Assembly: GCF_002778275.1 (NCBI RefSeq)
Contig: NZ_NESG01000006.1
Coordinates: 306,627-370,626 of the forward strand
DNA from: Limnohabitans sp. G3-2
GTDB lineage: Bacteria > Pseudomonadota > Gammaproteobacteria > Burkholderiales > Burkholderiaceae_C
Reading direction: 5' to 3'
Length of the DNA stretch: 64,000 nt
The notes beneath the pieces are model-generated. The model did not search any database. It had not been told where the DNA came from and saw only the letters and a list, made by a program, of their open reading frames with translations. Made by a program: the position numbers and the translations under genes. This document shows, one piece after another, positions 47,324-61,651 of the stretch; position 1 is the stretch's first letter, and each line of letters opens with the position of its first letter.

Positions 47324-47360
47324 GGGTCTTTCTTTTTTAACGTTGAAATTTCGAAGCTCT

Positions 47361-47924
47361 GTGGCATTGCAGCAAATTGTTCAAGAAACCGTGACCGGCC
47401 TGGGCTATGACCTGGTCGAAATTGACCGCACAGCGGGCGGTTTGTTGCGCATCACCATCGATTTTCCCTGGCAAGCAGGCACTGAGCTGTTCATCAATGT
47501 GGAAGACTGCGAAAAAGTCAATCGGCAACTTCAGTTTGCCCTTGAAGTCGATGGCGTCACTTACAACCGGCTGGAGGTGTCCTCTCCCGGCATCGACCGC
47601 CCATTGCGCCATGAACAAGATTTTGAACGCTTTGCCGGTGAATTGATCGACATCACCCTCAAGGCGCCCATGGGTGAGAACGCTGTGGGTTTGGTCAGTG
47701 CCAGCCGCAAAAAATTCCGGGGCGCGCTGGAGCGAACAGCGGACAACACGGGTTGGCAAATCGTCTGGAGCGATGAGCCCGTCGGCAAACCCGGTCAAAG
47801 AATCAGTAAAAAACGGATCCCGGCGCCTTTGAACGCGTTGGGCTTCACATTGGACGAATTGCGCGAGGCCCGATTGGCCCCCGTGGTGGATTTCAAAGGG
47901 CGCAAGCCAAAGGTTGAAGCCTGA
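47361..47924 (+). CDS. rimP: Ribosome maturation factor RimP
   Basis: RimP assists 30S subunit assembly. The 187-residue product has the family start ALQQIVQETVTGLGYDLVEI, GLLRITIDFPWQ, the conserved EDCEKVNRQLQFALEVDG and VSSPGIDRPLRHEQDFERF, and the C-terminal SH3-like domain. No ATG is available; GTG at 47361 gives the family N-terminus, with TTG at 47343 or 47322 as longer options. It precedes nusA by 69 bases, the classic rimP-nusA-infB order. Confidence 0.93.
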   Translation: MALQQIVQETVTGLGYDLVEIDRTAGGLLRITIDFPWQAGTELFINVEDCEKVNRQLQFALEVDGVTYNRLEVSSPGIDRPLRHEQDFERFAGELIDITLKAPMGENAVGLVSASRKKFRGALERTADNTGWQIVWSDEPVGKPGQRISKKRIPAPLNALGFTLDELREARLAPVVDFKGRKPKVEA

Positions 47925-47993
47925 CCGGGTGTCGGGTTTCGAGCATTTATATCGGGTCTGAATCACGGACCCAGTGGAACAGGAGAGTCATTC

Positions 47994-49478
47994 ATGAATC
48001 GCGAAATGTTGATGTTGGTTGAAGCCATCTCACGTGAAAAGAACGTTGAGCGCGACGTGGTGTTTGGTGCTGTGGAGGCCGCACTGGCCCAAGCCACCAA
48101 AAAGTTGTATTCGGGCGAAGTGGACATCCGCGTCTCTGTCGACCGCGACCACGGCAATTACGAAACTTTCCGCCGCTGGCATGTGGTTCCCGATGAGGCG
48201 GGTCTGCAGTTGCCCGAGCAGGAAATCTTGTTGTTCGAAGCCAAAGAGCAAATTCCGGACATTGAGGTCGACGAGTACATCGAAGAGCCGATCGAGTCTT
48301 TGCCGATTGGCCGCATTGGTGCCATGGCCGCCAAACAGGTCATCTTGCAAAAAATCCGCGATGCAGAGCGCGAAATGCTGCTCAACGACTTCATGTCGCG
48401 TGGCGAGAAGATTTTTGTCGGTACCGTCAAACGCATGGACAAGGGCGACATCATCTGTGAGTCTGGCCGCATCGAAGGCCGCCTGCGTCGCAGCGAGATG
48501 ATCCCCAAGGAAAACCTGCGCAGCGGTGACCGTGTTCGCGCCATGATCATGGAAGTGGACTTGACCTTGCGTGGCGCCCCGATCTTGTTGTCGCGTTCGG
48601 CGCCGGAGTTCATGATCGAGCTCTTCCGTCAGGAAGTGCCCGAGATCGAGCAAGGTCTGCTTGAAATCAAAACCTGCGCCCGTGATCCTGGATCGCGCGC
48701 CAAGATCGCTGTGTTGTCCCACGACAAACGTGTGGACCCCATTGGCACCTGTGTCGGTGTGCGCGGCACCCGTGTGAATGCCGTCACCAACGAGTTGGCG
48801 GGCGAGCGCGTCGACATCGTGTTGTGGAGTGAAGACCCCGCCCAGTTCGTGATCGGTGCCTTGGCGCCTGCCAATGTGCAGTCCATCGTGGTGGACGAAG
48901 AGAAGCACGCCATGGACGTGGTGGTGGACGAAGAGAACCTCGCGATCGCGATTGGCCGTGGTGGTCAAAACGTGCGTTTGGCTTCTGACCTCACGGGTTG
49001 GAAAATCAACATCATGGACGCTGCCGAATCGGCCCAAAAGCAGGCCGAAGAAACCACAGGCATCCGCCAGTTGTTCATGGAAAAGCTCGATGTGGACCAA
49101 GAAATTGCAGACATCCTGATCGGCGAAGGTTTCACAAGCCTCGAAGAAGTGGCCTATGTGCCGATCCAGGAAATGCTGGAAATCGAGAGCTTCGACGAAG
49201 ACACCATCAACGAGTTGCGCACGCGCGCCAAAGACGCGCTCTTGACCCTCGAAATTGCACGCGAAGAAAGCGTTGAAGACGTGTCGCAAGACCTCCGTGA
49301 CCTGCCAGGCCTCACGCCTGAGCTGATTTCCAAGCTGGTTGAAGCGGGCATCCACACCCGTGACGATTTGGCTGACTTGGCCACCGACGAACTGACTGAC
49401 ATCACTGCTCAGACTGCTGAAGAGGCGACCGCCCTGATCATGAAAGCCCGCGAACATTGGTTCGCAGGCCAGGCCTGA
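47994..49478 (+). CDS. nusA: Transcription termination/antitermination factor NusA
   Basis: NusA binds RNA polymerase and modulates pausing, termination and antitermination. The 494-residue product has the N-terminal polymerase-binding domain ([20 protein letters not shown]), an S1 domain around residues 135-200 ([19 protein letters not shown]), two KH domains ([33 protein letters not shown]) and two C-terminal acidic repeats typical of gamma/beta NusA. An AGGAG site lies 7-12 bases before the ATG. It is the second gene of the rimP operon. Confidence 0.97.
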   Translation: MNREMLMLVEAISREKNVERDVVFGAVEAALAQATKKLYSGEVDIRVSVDRDHGNYETFRRWHVVPDEAGLQLPEQEILLFEAKEQIPDIEVDEYIEEPIESLPIGRIGAMAAKQVILQKIRDAEREMLLNDFMSRGEKIFVGTVKRMDKGDIICESGRIEGRLRRSEMIPKENLRSGDRVRAMIMEVDLTLRGAPILLSRSAPEFMIELFRQEVPEIEQGLLEIKTCARDPGSRAKIAVLSHDKRVDPIGTCVGVRGTRVNAVTNELAGERVDIVLWSEDPAQFVIGALAPANVQSIVVDEEKHAMDVVVDEENLAIAIGRGGQNVRLASDLTGWKINIMDAAESAQKQAEETTGIRQLFMEKLDVDQEIADILIGEGFTSLEEVAYVPIQEMLEIESFDEDTINELRTRAKDALLTLEIAREESVEDVSQDLRDLPGLTPELISKLVEAGIHTRDDLADLATDELTDITAQTAEEATALIMKAREHWFAGQA

Positions 49479-49501
49479 AGCTATGGAGGCTTGAACACAA
49501 T

Positions 49502-52492
49502 ATGTCCAGTACCACTGTTGCCGAGTTCGCCAATGAACTCAAAAAATCTGCCGATGTTTTGCTCGATCAATTGCGATCGGCTGGCGTCGTCAAAAGCGCT
49601 GTCAGCGACACGCTGACCGACGCTGACAAGCAAAAATTGCTCAGTTATTTGCAAGCCAGTCACGGCACCGTGACCGCTGATCGCAAAAAAATCACCCTGG
49701 TCAAAAAGTCCACCAGCGAGATCAAACAAGCCGATGCATCGGGCAAGGCCCGCACCATCCAGGTGGAAGTGCGCAAAAAACGCACCTTGATCAAACGCGA
49801 TGACGAGCCTGTGCAAGAAGCGCCCGCTTTAGAACCACAAGAGCCCGTGATCGACCACGCCGACTTGGCCCGCCGCGAAGAAGAGGCCCGCCGACAAGCC
49901 GAATTGATCCGACGTCAAGAAGAAGAGTTGGCTGAAAAGCGCCGTCTGCGTGAAGCGCAAGAAGCCCAACAGCGCAGCGAATTGCAGGCCCAAGAAGCCC
50001 AGGCTCGCGCTGAGGTTCAATCGCTTGCCGACGCTGCGGCTGTGGCGGCGGGTCAAGCTGTGCCTGCCAAGCCGACCTTGAGCCGCGACGAGCGTCAAGA
50101 GCTGGCCCGCGCCGAAGCGGCCAGCATCAATGCCGCCTCTCAGGTCAAGTCTGCACCTGCAGCGCCAACGATTTCCGCTGAAACTGTGGCGGCTGCCAAG
50201 GCCATTGAAGCGGCCGAAGCGGCTGTGGCCAAAGCCAAAACCGATCAAGAAGCGCGCGAAGCTGTGGCCTTGAAGGCGGCTGCCGATTCGAAGGCCAAAG
50301 CCGACGAAGACACGGCGCGTGCCGCTGATTTGGATTCACGCCGCCGCAAGGCATTGGCCGAAGCCGAAGCCATCCGCTCCATGATGAATGCCCCTAAAAA
50401 GGTGTTGGTTGCCAAGAAAGAAGAGCCCAAGGTTGAGGCCAAAGCGGCGGTCAAAGGCACTTTGCACAAACCCGCAGGCACGCCTGCGCCCGGTGCACGT
50501 GCCGCTGCCGCTCAAAATGCCGCACCTGCTGCGCCCGGTGGCAACAAAGAAGTCAAATCTGCCAAGCTGTCTTCCAGCTGGGCAGGGGATCCGGCCAAGA
50601 AGAAAGCCATTCCAACCCGTGGTGACACCAGCGGTGGTGTGGGCCGCAACAACTGGCGCACAGGCCCCCGTGGTCGCCGTGGCAATGAGCGCGACCGTGA
50701 CGAAGGTCACAGCCAGCAAGCGCCCGCGGAAGTGCGCGTCTTGGAAGTGCACGTTCCCGAAACCATCACCGTGGCCGAGTTGGCGCACAAGATGGCGATC
50801 AAGGCTTCGGAGGTCATCAAGCACCTGATGAAGCTGGGCCAAATGGCCACGATGAACCAACCTTTGGACCAAGACACCGCCATGATCGTGGTGGAAGAAA
50901 TGGGTCACAAAGCGGTGATTGCTGCCCTGGATGACCCAGAAGCTTTCACTGACGACGAAGTGTTGGATCAACATGCAGAAGCCTTGCCGCGCGCCCCTGT
51001 GGTGACCGTCATGGGTCACGTTGACCACGGTAAAACCTCGCTGCTCGATTACATCCGCCGAGCCAAAGTGGCTTCGGGTGAAGCCGGCGGCATCACGCAG
51101 CACATTGGCGCTTACCACGTCGAAACGCCTCGCGGCATGATCTCTTTCCTGGACACGCCCGGTCACGAGGCTTTCACGGCCATGCGTGCCCGTGGTGCCC
51201 AAGCCACCGACATCGTCATCTTGGTGGTGGCGGGTGACGACGGCGTCATGCCCCAGACCAAAGAAGCCATCAAACACGCCAAAGCGGCGGGTGTGCCGAT
51301 CGTGGTTGCCATCAACAAGATGGACAAGCCCGACGCCAACATTGAGCGCGTGCGCAGTGAATTGATCGCCGAAGAAGTCGTGCCCGAAGAGTTCGGTGGC
51401 GATGCCCCCTTCGTGTCCGTCTCCGCCAAAACAGGCATGGGCATCGACGACCTGCTGGAGCAAGTGCTCTTGCAAGCCGAGGTGTTGGAACTCAAAGCGC
51501 CGGTGCAAGCCGCTGCCAAGGGTCTGGTCATCGAAGCCCGTTTGGACAAAGGCCGCGGTCCTGTGGCCACTATCCTGGTGCAATCGGGTACGTTGAACAC
51601 GGGCGATGTGGTGCTGGCGGGTCAGACATTTGGCCGCGTGCGCGCCATGTTGGATGAAAACGGCGCCGCCATCAAGTCTGCAGGACCATCGATCCCGGTG
51701 GAAATTCAAGGCTTGACCGAAGTGCCACAAGCTGGCGACGAATTCATGGTCATGGGCGATGAACGCCGTGCCCGCGAAATCGCCACTTACCGTGCCGGCA
51801 AGTTCCGCAACACCAAACTGGCCAAGCAACAAGCGGCCAAGCTCGAGAACATGTTCACCGACATGTCGGCGGGCGAGGTCAAGATGCTGCCCATCATCAT
51901 CAAGGCCGATGTGCAAGGCTCGCAAGAAGCCTTGGGCGCCTCCTTGCTCAAGTTGTCCAACGAAGAGGTCAAAGTCCAGTTGGTCTACTCCGGCGTGGGC
52001 GGTATCAGTGAATCGGACATCAACTTGGCGATCGCTTCCAAAGCCATCGTGATCGGATTCAACGTGCGTGCCGATGCCGGTGCGCGCAAATTGGCCGAAG
52101 GCAATGGCGTTGACTTGCATTACTACAACATCATTTATGACGCTGTGGACGAACTCAAGGCGGCGATGTCGGGCATGTTGGCCCCAGAGCAACGCGAAGA
52201 AATCATGGGTATGGCCGAAATTCGGACCGTTTTCGTGGCTTCCAAGATCGGTACGGTGGCCGGTTGTATGGTCACCTCCGGTCAGGTCACCCGCAGTGCC
52301 AAGTTCCGTTTGTTGCGCGACAACGTGGTCATCTACACCGGTGAGCTCGACTCGCTCAAACGCCTCAAGGACGACGTGCGCGAAGTCAAAGAAGGCTTCG
52401 AGTGCGGTATCAAACTCAAAAATTACAACGACATCAAAGAAGGCGATTACCTCGAATTCTTCGACGTCAAGGAAATTGCGAGAACGCTGTAA
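49502..52492 (+). CDS. infB: Translation initiation factor IF-2
   Basis: IF-2 is the GTPase that brings initiator tRNA to the ribosome. The 996-residue product has an N-terminal domain ([22 protein letters not shown]) and a ~330-residue charged Ala/Glu/Lys linker containing long helical repeats. A second IF2-N domain lies near residue 415 ([18 protein letters not shown]), the G domain follows with GHVDHGKTS at about 505, DTPGHEAF and NKMDKPDAN, and then domains II-IV. The linker makes it longer than E. coli IF-2 (890). The ATG at 49502 follows GGAGG at a rather long spacing; a longer open frame upstream overlaps nusA and is rejected. rbfA starts at the next base after the stop. Confidence 0.97.
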   Translation: MSSTTVAEFANELKKSADVLLDQLRSAGVVKSAVSDTLTDADKQKLLSYLQASHGTVTADRKKITLVKKSTSEIKQADASGKARTIQVEVRKKRTLIKRDDEPVQEAPALEPQEPVIDHADLARREEEARRQAELIRRQEEELAEKRRLREAQEAQQRSELQAQEAQARAEVQSLADAAAVAAGQAVPAKPTLSRDERQELARAEAASINAASQVKSAPAAPTISAETVAAAKAIEAAEAAVAKAKTDQEAREAVALKAAADSKAKADEDTARAADLDSRRRKALAEAEAIRSMMNAPKKVLVAKKEEPKVEAKAAVKGTLHKPAGTPAPGARAAAAQNAAPAAPGGNKEVKSAKLSSSWAGDPAKKKAIPTRGDTSGGVGRNNWRTGPRGRRGNERDRDEGHSQQAPAEVRVLEVHVPETITVAELAHKMAIKASEVIKHLMKLGQMATMNQPLDQDTAMIVVEEMGHKAVIAALDDPEAFTDDEVLDQHAEALPRAPVVTVMGHVDHGKTSLLDYIRRAKVASGEAGGITQHIGAYHVETPRGMISFLDTPGHEAFTAMRARGAQATDIVILVVAGDDGVMPQTKEAIKHAKAAGVPIVVAINKMDKPDANIERVRSELIAEEVVPEEFGGDAPFVSVSAKTGMGIDDLLEQVLLQAEVLELKAPVQAAAKGLVIEARLDKGRGPVATILVQSGTLNTGDVVLAGQTFGRVRAMLDENGAAIKSAGPSIPVEIQGLTEVPQAGDEFMVMGDERRAREIATYRAGKFRNTKLAKQQAAKLENMFTDMSAGEVKMLPIIIKADVQGSQEALGASLLKLSNEEVKVQLVYSGVGGISESDINLAIASKAIVIGFNVRADAGARKLAEGNGVDLHYYNIIYDAVDELKAAMSGMLAPEQREEIMGMAEIRTVFVASKIGTVAGCMVTSGQVTRSAKFRLLRDNVVIYTGELDSLKRLKDDVREVKEGFECGIKLKNYNDIKEGDYLEFFDVKEIARTL

Positions 52493-52867
52493 ATGGCGCG
52501 CAAAAAGCAGTCCTCTGTGCCCAACCGCGGTTTCCGCGTGGCCGACCAGATCCAGCGGGATCTGGCCGAGTTGATTGCGCGCGAGTTGAAGGATCCGCGT
52601 GTGGGCATGGTCACGATCAATGCGATCGAGGTCACGCCTGACTACGCGCACGCCAAGGTCTATTTCAGTGTTTTGACGGGTAACCCCGATGAGGCCACAG
52701 AGGGCTTGAACGCCGCAGCGGGGTTTCTGCGCAATGGTTTGTTCAAGCGTTTGCACATCCACACCGTGCCGACTTTGCACTTCTTGTTTGACCGCACCAC
52801 CGAGCGTGCTTCCGACATGAATGCACTGATCGCCAAGGCCGTGTCGTCTCGCGCCCAGGAGGACTGA
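52493..52867 (+). CDS. rbfA: 30S ribosome-binding factor RbfA
   Basis: RbfA is a KH-fold assembly factor for the 30S subunit, important for 16S 5'-end maturation and cold adaptation. The 124-residue product shows [42 protein letters not shown] and [20 protein letters not shown], all core family blocks. The ATG directly follows the infB stop, and truB starts two bases after the end. Confidence 0.97.
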   Translation: MARKKQSSVPNRGFRVADQIQRDLAELIARELKDPRVGMVTINAIEVTPDYAHAKVYFSVLTGNPDEATEGLNAAAGFLRNGLFKRLHIHTVPTLHFLFDRTTERASDMNALIAKAVSSRAQED

Positions 52868-52869
52868 GC

Positions 52870-53850
52870 ATGAACGCGCCACGCACCAGGGTGCAGCGGC
52901 GCCCTGTGCACGGGGTGCTTTTGCTCGACAAACCGCTGGGACTCTCCAGCAACCAAGCTTTGCAAAAAGCCAAATGGTTGTTGCGGGCTGAAAAAGCAGG
53001 CCACACGGGCACGCTGGACCCTTTGGCCACGGGGGTTTTGCCCCTGTGCTTCGGAGCTGCCACCAAATTCAGCCAGCAGCATCTGGATGCCGACAAGACT
53101 TACGAAACCACGGTTCGTTTGGGTTTGAAAACCAGCACGGCTGATGCCGAAGGCGAAGTGATCGCTGTCCGAGAAGTGTCATGTACAGCGGGTAGGGTGG
53201 TGGAAGTGCTCGATCGGTTCATGGGGCCCATCAGCCAAGTGCCGCCCATGTACAGCGCCCTGAAGAAGGACGGTAAGGCCTTGTACGAATATGCCCGAGA
53301 GGGCGAAACCGTTGAGCGCGAAGCGCGCAACGTGGTGATCCATGATCTGGAGCTGCTGGACATGCAACTGCAGGGCGATGCGCCTTTTTTGCGTTTGCGT
53401 GTGCGTTGCAGCAAAGGCACATACATCCGAACCTTGGGCGAAGACATCGCTGAAGCTTTGGGTTGTGGCGGCCACTTGAGCGCCTTGCGCCGCGTGGTGA
53501 CAGGCCCTTTTGCCGAAGCCGCCTGTGTGTCATTGGTGCAACTGGAAGCCATGGACGAGTGCGACCGATTGGCTGCATTGCAGGCTGTGGATGTCTTGTT
53601 GCCGGGTTACACCGAGGTGCAGCTGGACAAAGACAGTGCAGATCGATTTTTGAATGGGGTGCGCAGACGCGGCCCTTGGGGTGATTGTGATCAAGTAGCC
53701 GTGTATGGAGAACATCCTCGTGCCTTGCTGGGAACAGCGGTTGTGCATGGCGGCGAATTGATTCCGGGTCGATTGTTGAGCCCGATGGAAATTCAACAGA
53801 TTTTAGAAAGTTCACCTGCCACCGCGCCGTTGCTGGCCGAGCAGGTTTAA
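52870..53850 (+). CDS. truB: tRNA pseudouridine-55 synthase
   Basis: TruB makes pseudouridine 55 in the T-loop of tRNAs. The 326-residue product has the motif GVLLLDKPLGLSSNQALQ and the catalytic aspartate in GTLDPLATGVLP (Asp50), the SQVPPMYSALKKDGKALYEYA segment and CSKGTYIRTLGEDIA. The C-terminal part beyond the core resembles the family but has no clear PUA domain. It is followed by typA after 13 bases. Confidence 0.97.
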   Translation: MNAPRTRVQRRPVHGVLLLDKPLGLSSNQALQKAKWLLRAEKAGHTGTLDPLATGVLPLCFGAATKFSQQHLDADKTYETTVRLGLKTSTADAEGEVIAVREVSCTAGRVVEVLDRFMGPISQVPPMYSALKKDGKALYEYAREGETVEREARNVVIHDLELLDMQLQGDAPFLRLRVRCSKGTYIRTLGEDIAEALGCGGHLSALRRVVTGPFAEAACVSLVQLEAMDECDRLAALQAVDVLLPGYTEVQLDKDSADRFLNGVRRRGPWGDCDQVAVYGEHPRALLGTAVVHGGELIPGRLLSPMEIQQILESSPATAPLLAEQV

Positions 53851-53863
53851 AGGAAGAGAAAGC

Positions 53864-55681
<1,818 letters not shown>

Positions 55682-55694
55682 TCGGCTGACGATC

Positions 55695-56579
55695 ATGCGT
55701 TTCACCCACGGCCTGGCCGTTTGGACCATGGTGGGCTGCACCGCCCTGTGGTCCATGGCTGGGGTGGTGACGCGGCACCTGGAGCAAGCCCGCAGCTTTG
55801 AAGTGACCTTCTGGCGCAGCTTCTTCACGGTGCTGTCATTGGTGGTCATCTTGCCCTTGTGGCAAGGCCGCGGTGTTTGGTCACGGTTGCCCTGGCGGAG
55901 CCCCTATTTTTGGTACTCCGGCGTTTGCTGGAGTGTCATGTTCACGGCCTTCATGGTGGCGCTCACCTTGACGGCGGTGGCCAATGTCTTGATCACCATG
56001 GCGGTGGGCCCTTTGCTCACGGCGCTGATCACGCGGATTTTTTTGGGCCACCGATTGCCGGCCCGAACTTGGCTGTCCATTGTGCTGGCGGGCATTGGCA
56101 TTGGCTGGATGTATGGTTCTCAGCTGAGCTTGGGTGATCCGAATTTCCTGATGGGCTCTTTGGTGGCCCTGTGTGTGCCCATCGCGGCCTCCGTGCAATG
56201 GACCTTGGTGCAAAAAAGTCAAAGCGAAGGCCAAAATTTGGATTTGGTGCCCTCGGTCATGCTTGGCGCCTTGATCTCCACCTTGTTGACTTGGCCTTTG
56301 TCTTTCCCGTTTCAGGCTTCGGCGCATGATGTGGGTCTGCTCGGCCTGTTGGGTTTGTTCCAACTGGCCATTCCCTGCGCTTTGTCGGTGGTGTGTGCCC
56401 GGGTCCTCCAGGCACCCGAGGTGTCCTTGCTGGCCTTGCTCGAAATTGTCTTTGGCATTGCTTTGGCGTGGTGGGGTGCGAATGAAGCGCCTCAGCTGAG
56501 TGTGCTTTTCGGGGGAGGCCTTGTCTTGGGGGCCTTGCTTCTCAATGAATGGTTAGGCTGGAGGCAAAACAATGTCTGA
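55695..56579 (+). CDS. EamA/DMT-family transporter
   Basis: The 294-residue product is a ten-helix drug/metabolite-type exporter made of two EamA repeats. Hydrophobic stretches include VMFTAFMVALTLTAVANVLI and LISTLLTWPLSFPF, and the second repeat has LLALLEIVFGIALAWWG, the usual APLE/EIVF-type motif. The substrate is unknown. The stop overlaps the start of the following enoyl-CoA hydratase-like gene by eight bases, so the two are translated together. Confidence 0.9.
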   Translation: MRFTHGLAVWTMVGCTALWSMAGVVTRHLEQARSFEVTFWRSFFTVLSLVVILPLWQGRGVWSRLPWRSPYFWYSGVCWSVMFTAFMVALTLTAVANVLITMAVGPLLTALITRIFLGHRLPARTWLSIVLAGIGIGWMYGSQLSLGDPNFLMGSLVALCVPIAASVQWTLVQKSQSEGQNLDLVPSVMLGALISTLLTWPLSFPFQASAHDVGLLGLLGLFQLAIPCALSVVCARVLQAPEVSLLALLEIVFGIALAWWGANEAPQLSVLFGGGLVLGALLLNEWLGWRQNNV

Positions 56580-57654
56580 TGTCGTTGCGCAAGTTGAAGG
56601 CCGTATCGGCTGCATCACACTGAACCGCCCCAAGGCGCTGAACGCCTTGTCGCTCGACATGGTGAGGTCCCTGACCCAAGCCCTGCTGGCATGGCAGAGC
56701 GATCCGCAAGTGTTGGCCGTGGCCATCCGCGGGACGGGCAAAGAGGGCCCCTTTGGCGCTTTTTGCGCGGGCGGTGATATCCGATTTTTTCACCAAGCCG
56801 CCCATGCGGGTGACGCCAGTTTGGGGGACTTTTTCACCGAAGAGTACCGCCTCAATCACCTGATCCACACCTACAGCAAGCCCTACATTGCCTTCATGGA
56901 TGGCATCGTGATGGGCGGCGGCATGGGCATCAGCCAGGGTGCCAGCGTTCGCGTGGTGACCGAGCGCACCAAGATGGCCATGCCCGAAACCCACATCGGC
57001 CTGTTCCCGGATGTGGGCGGTGGCTATTTCCTCAGCCGTTGTCCGGGGCGTCTGGGTGAGTACCTGGCCTTGACAGGGCAGATGCTGAGCGGGGCACAGG
57101 CCGTGGCCGCCAAGTTGGCCGACATCGCATTGCCCAGCGGCATGATGGAGCCCATCTGGCAAACCTTGGTCAGCAGCCCCTTTGAGAACGCCGAATCGGT
57201 GGAGCGCTGGGTCTTGGCCCAAGCCGGTGCCCTGACCCCAGAAAAGCTCAGCCCTCAGCCGCAAATTGACGAAGTGTTTGGTTTGCCTGCGGTGGCCGAC
57301 ATCTTGAGCCGCTTGGAGTCGGCGTCTGATGAGTGGAGCCAGAAAACGGCCCACGCTTTGCGCCAGCGCTCCCCATTGATGCTGCATGTGTCGTTGGAAC
57401 AAATTCGCCGCGCCCGCCAAATGAGCCTGGCCGACGACCTTCGGATGGAGCGGGACATGGTGCACCACTGTTTCCATCTGCGCTCGGTGGCGGACAGTGA
57501 AACGGTGGAAGGCATCCGGGCCTTGGCGGTCGACAAAGACCACACCCCGCAGTGGAGACCAGCCCGGGTGGAAGAGGTGGATGGGTCAGAAGCGGCACGC
57601 TTCTTTGCCAGCCCGTGGCCCTCTGAGCACCACCCCCTGCGCGATTTAACGTAG
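56572..57654 (+). CDS. Enoyl-CoA hydratase/isomerase family protein (3-hydroxyisobutyryl-CoA hydrolase-like)
   Basis: The 360-residue product has the crotonase fold: CITLNRPKALNALSLDMV, the oxyanion-hole FCAGGDIRFF and DGIVMGGGMGIS, and MPETHIGLFPDVGGGYFLSR, which resembles HIBCH. Such proteins hydrolyse 3-hydroxyisobutyryl-CoA in valine degradation, or hydrate other acyl-CoAs; the exact substrate is uncertain. Length fits HIBCH (about 360) better than plain enoyl-CoA hydratase (about 260). The stop codon TAG lies inside the REP-like sequence that fills the gap to smpB. Confidence 0.9.
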   Translation: MSDVVAQVEGRIGCITLNRPKALNALSLDMVRSLTQALLAWQSDPQVLAVAIRGTGKEGPFGAFCAGGDIRFFHQAAHAGDASLGDFFTEEYRLNHLIHTYSKPYIAFMDGIVMGGGMGISQGASVRVVTERTKMAMPETHIGLFPDVGGGYFLSRCPGRLGEYLALTGQMLSGAQAVAAKLADIALPSGMMEPIWQTLVSSPFENAESVERWVLAQAGALTPEKLSPQPQIDEVFGLPAVADILSRLESASDEWSQKTAHALRQRSPLMLHVSLEQIRRARQMSLADDLRMERDMVHHCFHLRSVADSETVEGIRALAVDKDHTPQWRPARVEEVDGSEAARFFASPWPSEHHPLRDLT

Positions 57655-57750
57655 GAGCGAACCCCCGCTCGCGAATGCCTGATCTGCCGCTGTGCGAGCA
57701 GATTCGGCCGCAGGGGCGGCCTCCCAAAAATACCAAGCGCTTGCTCCTAC
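57651..57750. repeat. Inverted pair of REP-like sequences
   Basis: GTAGGAGC at 57651-57658 and its reverse complement GCTCCTAC at 57743-57750 bound a 100-base element. The left unit continues as a GAGCG...CGCTC palindrome, and the right unit, read on the minus strand, has the CAAGCGCTTG palindrome. The GTAG foot plus palindrome layout is that of REP sequences moved by RAYT transposases; the left unit closely resembles Pseudomonas-type REPs. It fills the space between two convergent genes. Confidence 0.75.
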
Positions 57751-57756
57751 AGAAAT

Positions 57757-58245
57757 TCAGCGGTGTCGGCTCTTCATGGCGCGTTCCACTTCGCGCTTGC
57801 CTTCGCGGTCCTTGATGGTGTCGCGTTTGTCGTGCTCGGCCTTGCCTTTGGCCAGCGCAATGTCGCATTTGACCTTGCCTGATTTCCAGTGCAAATTGAT
57901 CGGCACCAGGGTGTAACCCTTTTGCTCGATCTTGCCGATCAAGCGCTTGATCTCTTCTTTGTTCAGCAGCAGTTTGCGCGTTCGTGCGGCTTCGGGGTTG
58001 ATGTGGGTGGACGCGGTTTTGAGGGGGTTGATCAGGCAACCGATGATGAACAACTCGCCGTTGCGGATCACCACATAACCATCGGTCAGTTGCACCTTGC
58101 CTTCGCGAATCGCTTTGACTTCCCAGCCTTCCAGCACCATGCCCGCCTCGTAGCGCTCTTCAAAAAAATAGTCGAAGGACGCTTTTTTGTTCTCGGCGAT
58201 CTTGGCAAAAACGGGAGCAGCAGGAGACTTTTTGGTGGTGGCCAT
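57757..58245 (-). CDS. smpB: SsrA-binding protein SmpB
   Basis: SmpB binds tmRNA and delivers it to stalled ribosomes. The 162-residue product has [40 protein letters not shown], the conserved [20 protein letters not shown] and a basic C-terminal tail ([18 protein letters not shown]). The start [11 protein letters not shown] is chosen; a longer upstream frame runs into the spacer. It diverges from ratA, the same smpB/ratA-rnfH arrangement as in E. coli. The tmRNA gene itself was not seen. Confidence 0.97.
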   Translation of the reverse strand: MATTKKSPAAPVFAKIAENKKASFDYFFEERYEAGMVLEGWEVKAIREGKVQLTDGYVVIRNGELFIIGCLINPLKTASTHINPEAARTRKLLLNKEEIKRLIGKIEQKGYTLVPINLHWKSGKVKCDIALAKGKAEHDKRDTIKDREGKREVERAMKSRHR

Positions 58246-58322
58246 GAGGAGCAAATAAGGGCTGCACTGCCGTTCGCAAGGGCGTGCTTTTTGGCGGTCA
58301 GCCAACAGTCGGATCGGAAAAC

Positions 58323-58328
58323 TACAAT
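58323..58328 (+). promoter_or_regulatory. Possible -10 box of ratA
   Basis: TACAAT lies only 11 bases before the ratA ATG, so a transcript starting 6-7 bases downstream would have almost no leader. No -35 box at normal spacing was recognised. Confidence 0.4.
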
Positions 58329-58339
58329 CGGTGCATTGT

Positions 58340-58780
58340 ATGAAGAATATCCACAAGTCCGTTCTCATCTGGTACACACCAGAGGAAATGTTTCGCCTCG
58401 TGACCGACGTGGCGCGTTACCCTGAATTTTTGCCTTGGTGTGACCGTGCCAGCGTGCTTGAAAACGATGCGCAAGGCATGGTCGCCGAGGTCGGCATCAG
58501 CTTGGGCGGCATTGAGCAAACCTTCACCACCCGCAACACCCATGAAGAGGGGCGCTCGGTCAGGATGAGCCTGGTCAAAGGCCCTTTTTCTAACCTGAGC
58601 GGCATGTGGCGCTTCACGCCCGTGGGCGACGGGACGCAGCGTGCGTGCAAAGTGGAGCTGGATCTGCAATACGGCTTTTCCAGCAAAACCTTGGCGGCGC
58701 TGGTGGGCCCTGTCTTTGACAAGATCGCGGCCAGCTTGGTCGATGCTTTTGTGAAACGTGCCGAAGCGGTCTATGGCTGA
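58340..58780 (+). CDS. ratA: RatA/Coq10-type START-domain protein
   Basis: The 146-residue product is a polyketide cyclase/START-like protein with [34 protein letters not shown] and [23 protein letters not shown]. coli RatA was described as a ribosome-association toxin, while the fold matches the ubiquinone-binding Coq10 proteins; which role applies here is open. The ATG at 58340 has no ribosome site; a GTG at 58331 would add three residues. It overlaps rnfH by eight bases, as in the E. coli ratA-ratB pair. Confidence 0.9.
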   Translation: MKNIHKSVLIWYTPEEMFRLVTDVARYPEFLPWCDRASVLENDAQGMVAEVGISLGGIEQTFTTRNTHEEGRSVRMSLVKGPFSNLSGMWRFTPVGDGTQRACKVELDLQYGFSSKTLAALVGPVFDKIAASLVDAFVKRAEAVYG

Positions 58781-59141
58781 GCAACTGATGGGTGTCACAC
58801 TCTGCTGGAGCCTGTCGGCCCGGCATGTCCATGAGATGCGTTTGCAAGTGCCCGTCGGCAGTACCGTTCAAGATGTGCTGGAGCAGGGCATCGCTTTGTG
58901 TTTGCAAAATCAGACTTCCAGCGACGGCGTCTCTTTGTCATCCCTGCAGTTTCAACAACCCGGCATTTGGGGTAAAAAAGTGCCTTGGTCACAGCGGGTG
59001 AACGTTGACGATCGGATTGAGCTGTGCCGCCCTCTCAAGGTGGATCCCAAGGTCGCCCGCCGACAGCGCTTCAAAGGCCAAGGCAAAGGGCGTACCGGTC
59101 TTTTTGCCAAGCGCAAGGCCGGCTCTGCGGCCGGTTATTGA
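58773..59141 (+). CDS. rnfH: RnfH family ubiquitin-like protein (RatB)
   Basis: The 122-residue product belongs to the UPF0125/RnfH family, a beta-grasp fold, with MRLQVPVGSTVQDVLEQGI, FGKKVPW-like GIWGKKVPWSQRVNVDDRIE and RPLKVDPKVARRQR. The C-terminal ~25 residues are Lys/Arg/Gly-rich, longer than usual. It is partnered with ratA in many Proteobacteria; the function is unknown. The ATG at 58773 lies within ratA's 3' end. A methyltransferase gene begins 11 bases after its stop. Confidence 0.9.
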   Translation: MAEQLMGVTLCWSLSARHVHEMRLQVPVGSTVQDVLEQGIALCLQNQTSSDGVSLSSLQFQQPGIWGKKVPWSQRVNVDDRIELCRPLKVDPKVARRQRFKGQGKGRTGLFAKRKAGSAAGY

Positions 59142-59151
59142 GCCAGCCAAG

Positions 59152-61633
<2,482 letters not shown>

Positions 61634-61651
61634 AATCGCGCCTTGACCTCC

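Noticed and set aside
49457..49501. Upstream extension of infB into nusA
   Set aside because: The family start [10 protein letters not shown] is at 49502 with a GGAGG site before it.
50336..52882. 848-residue minus-strand frame opposite infB and rbfA
   Set aside because: Shadow of the GC-rich codon pattern; the plus strand holds full-length IF-2 and RbfA.
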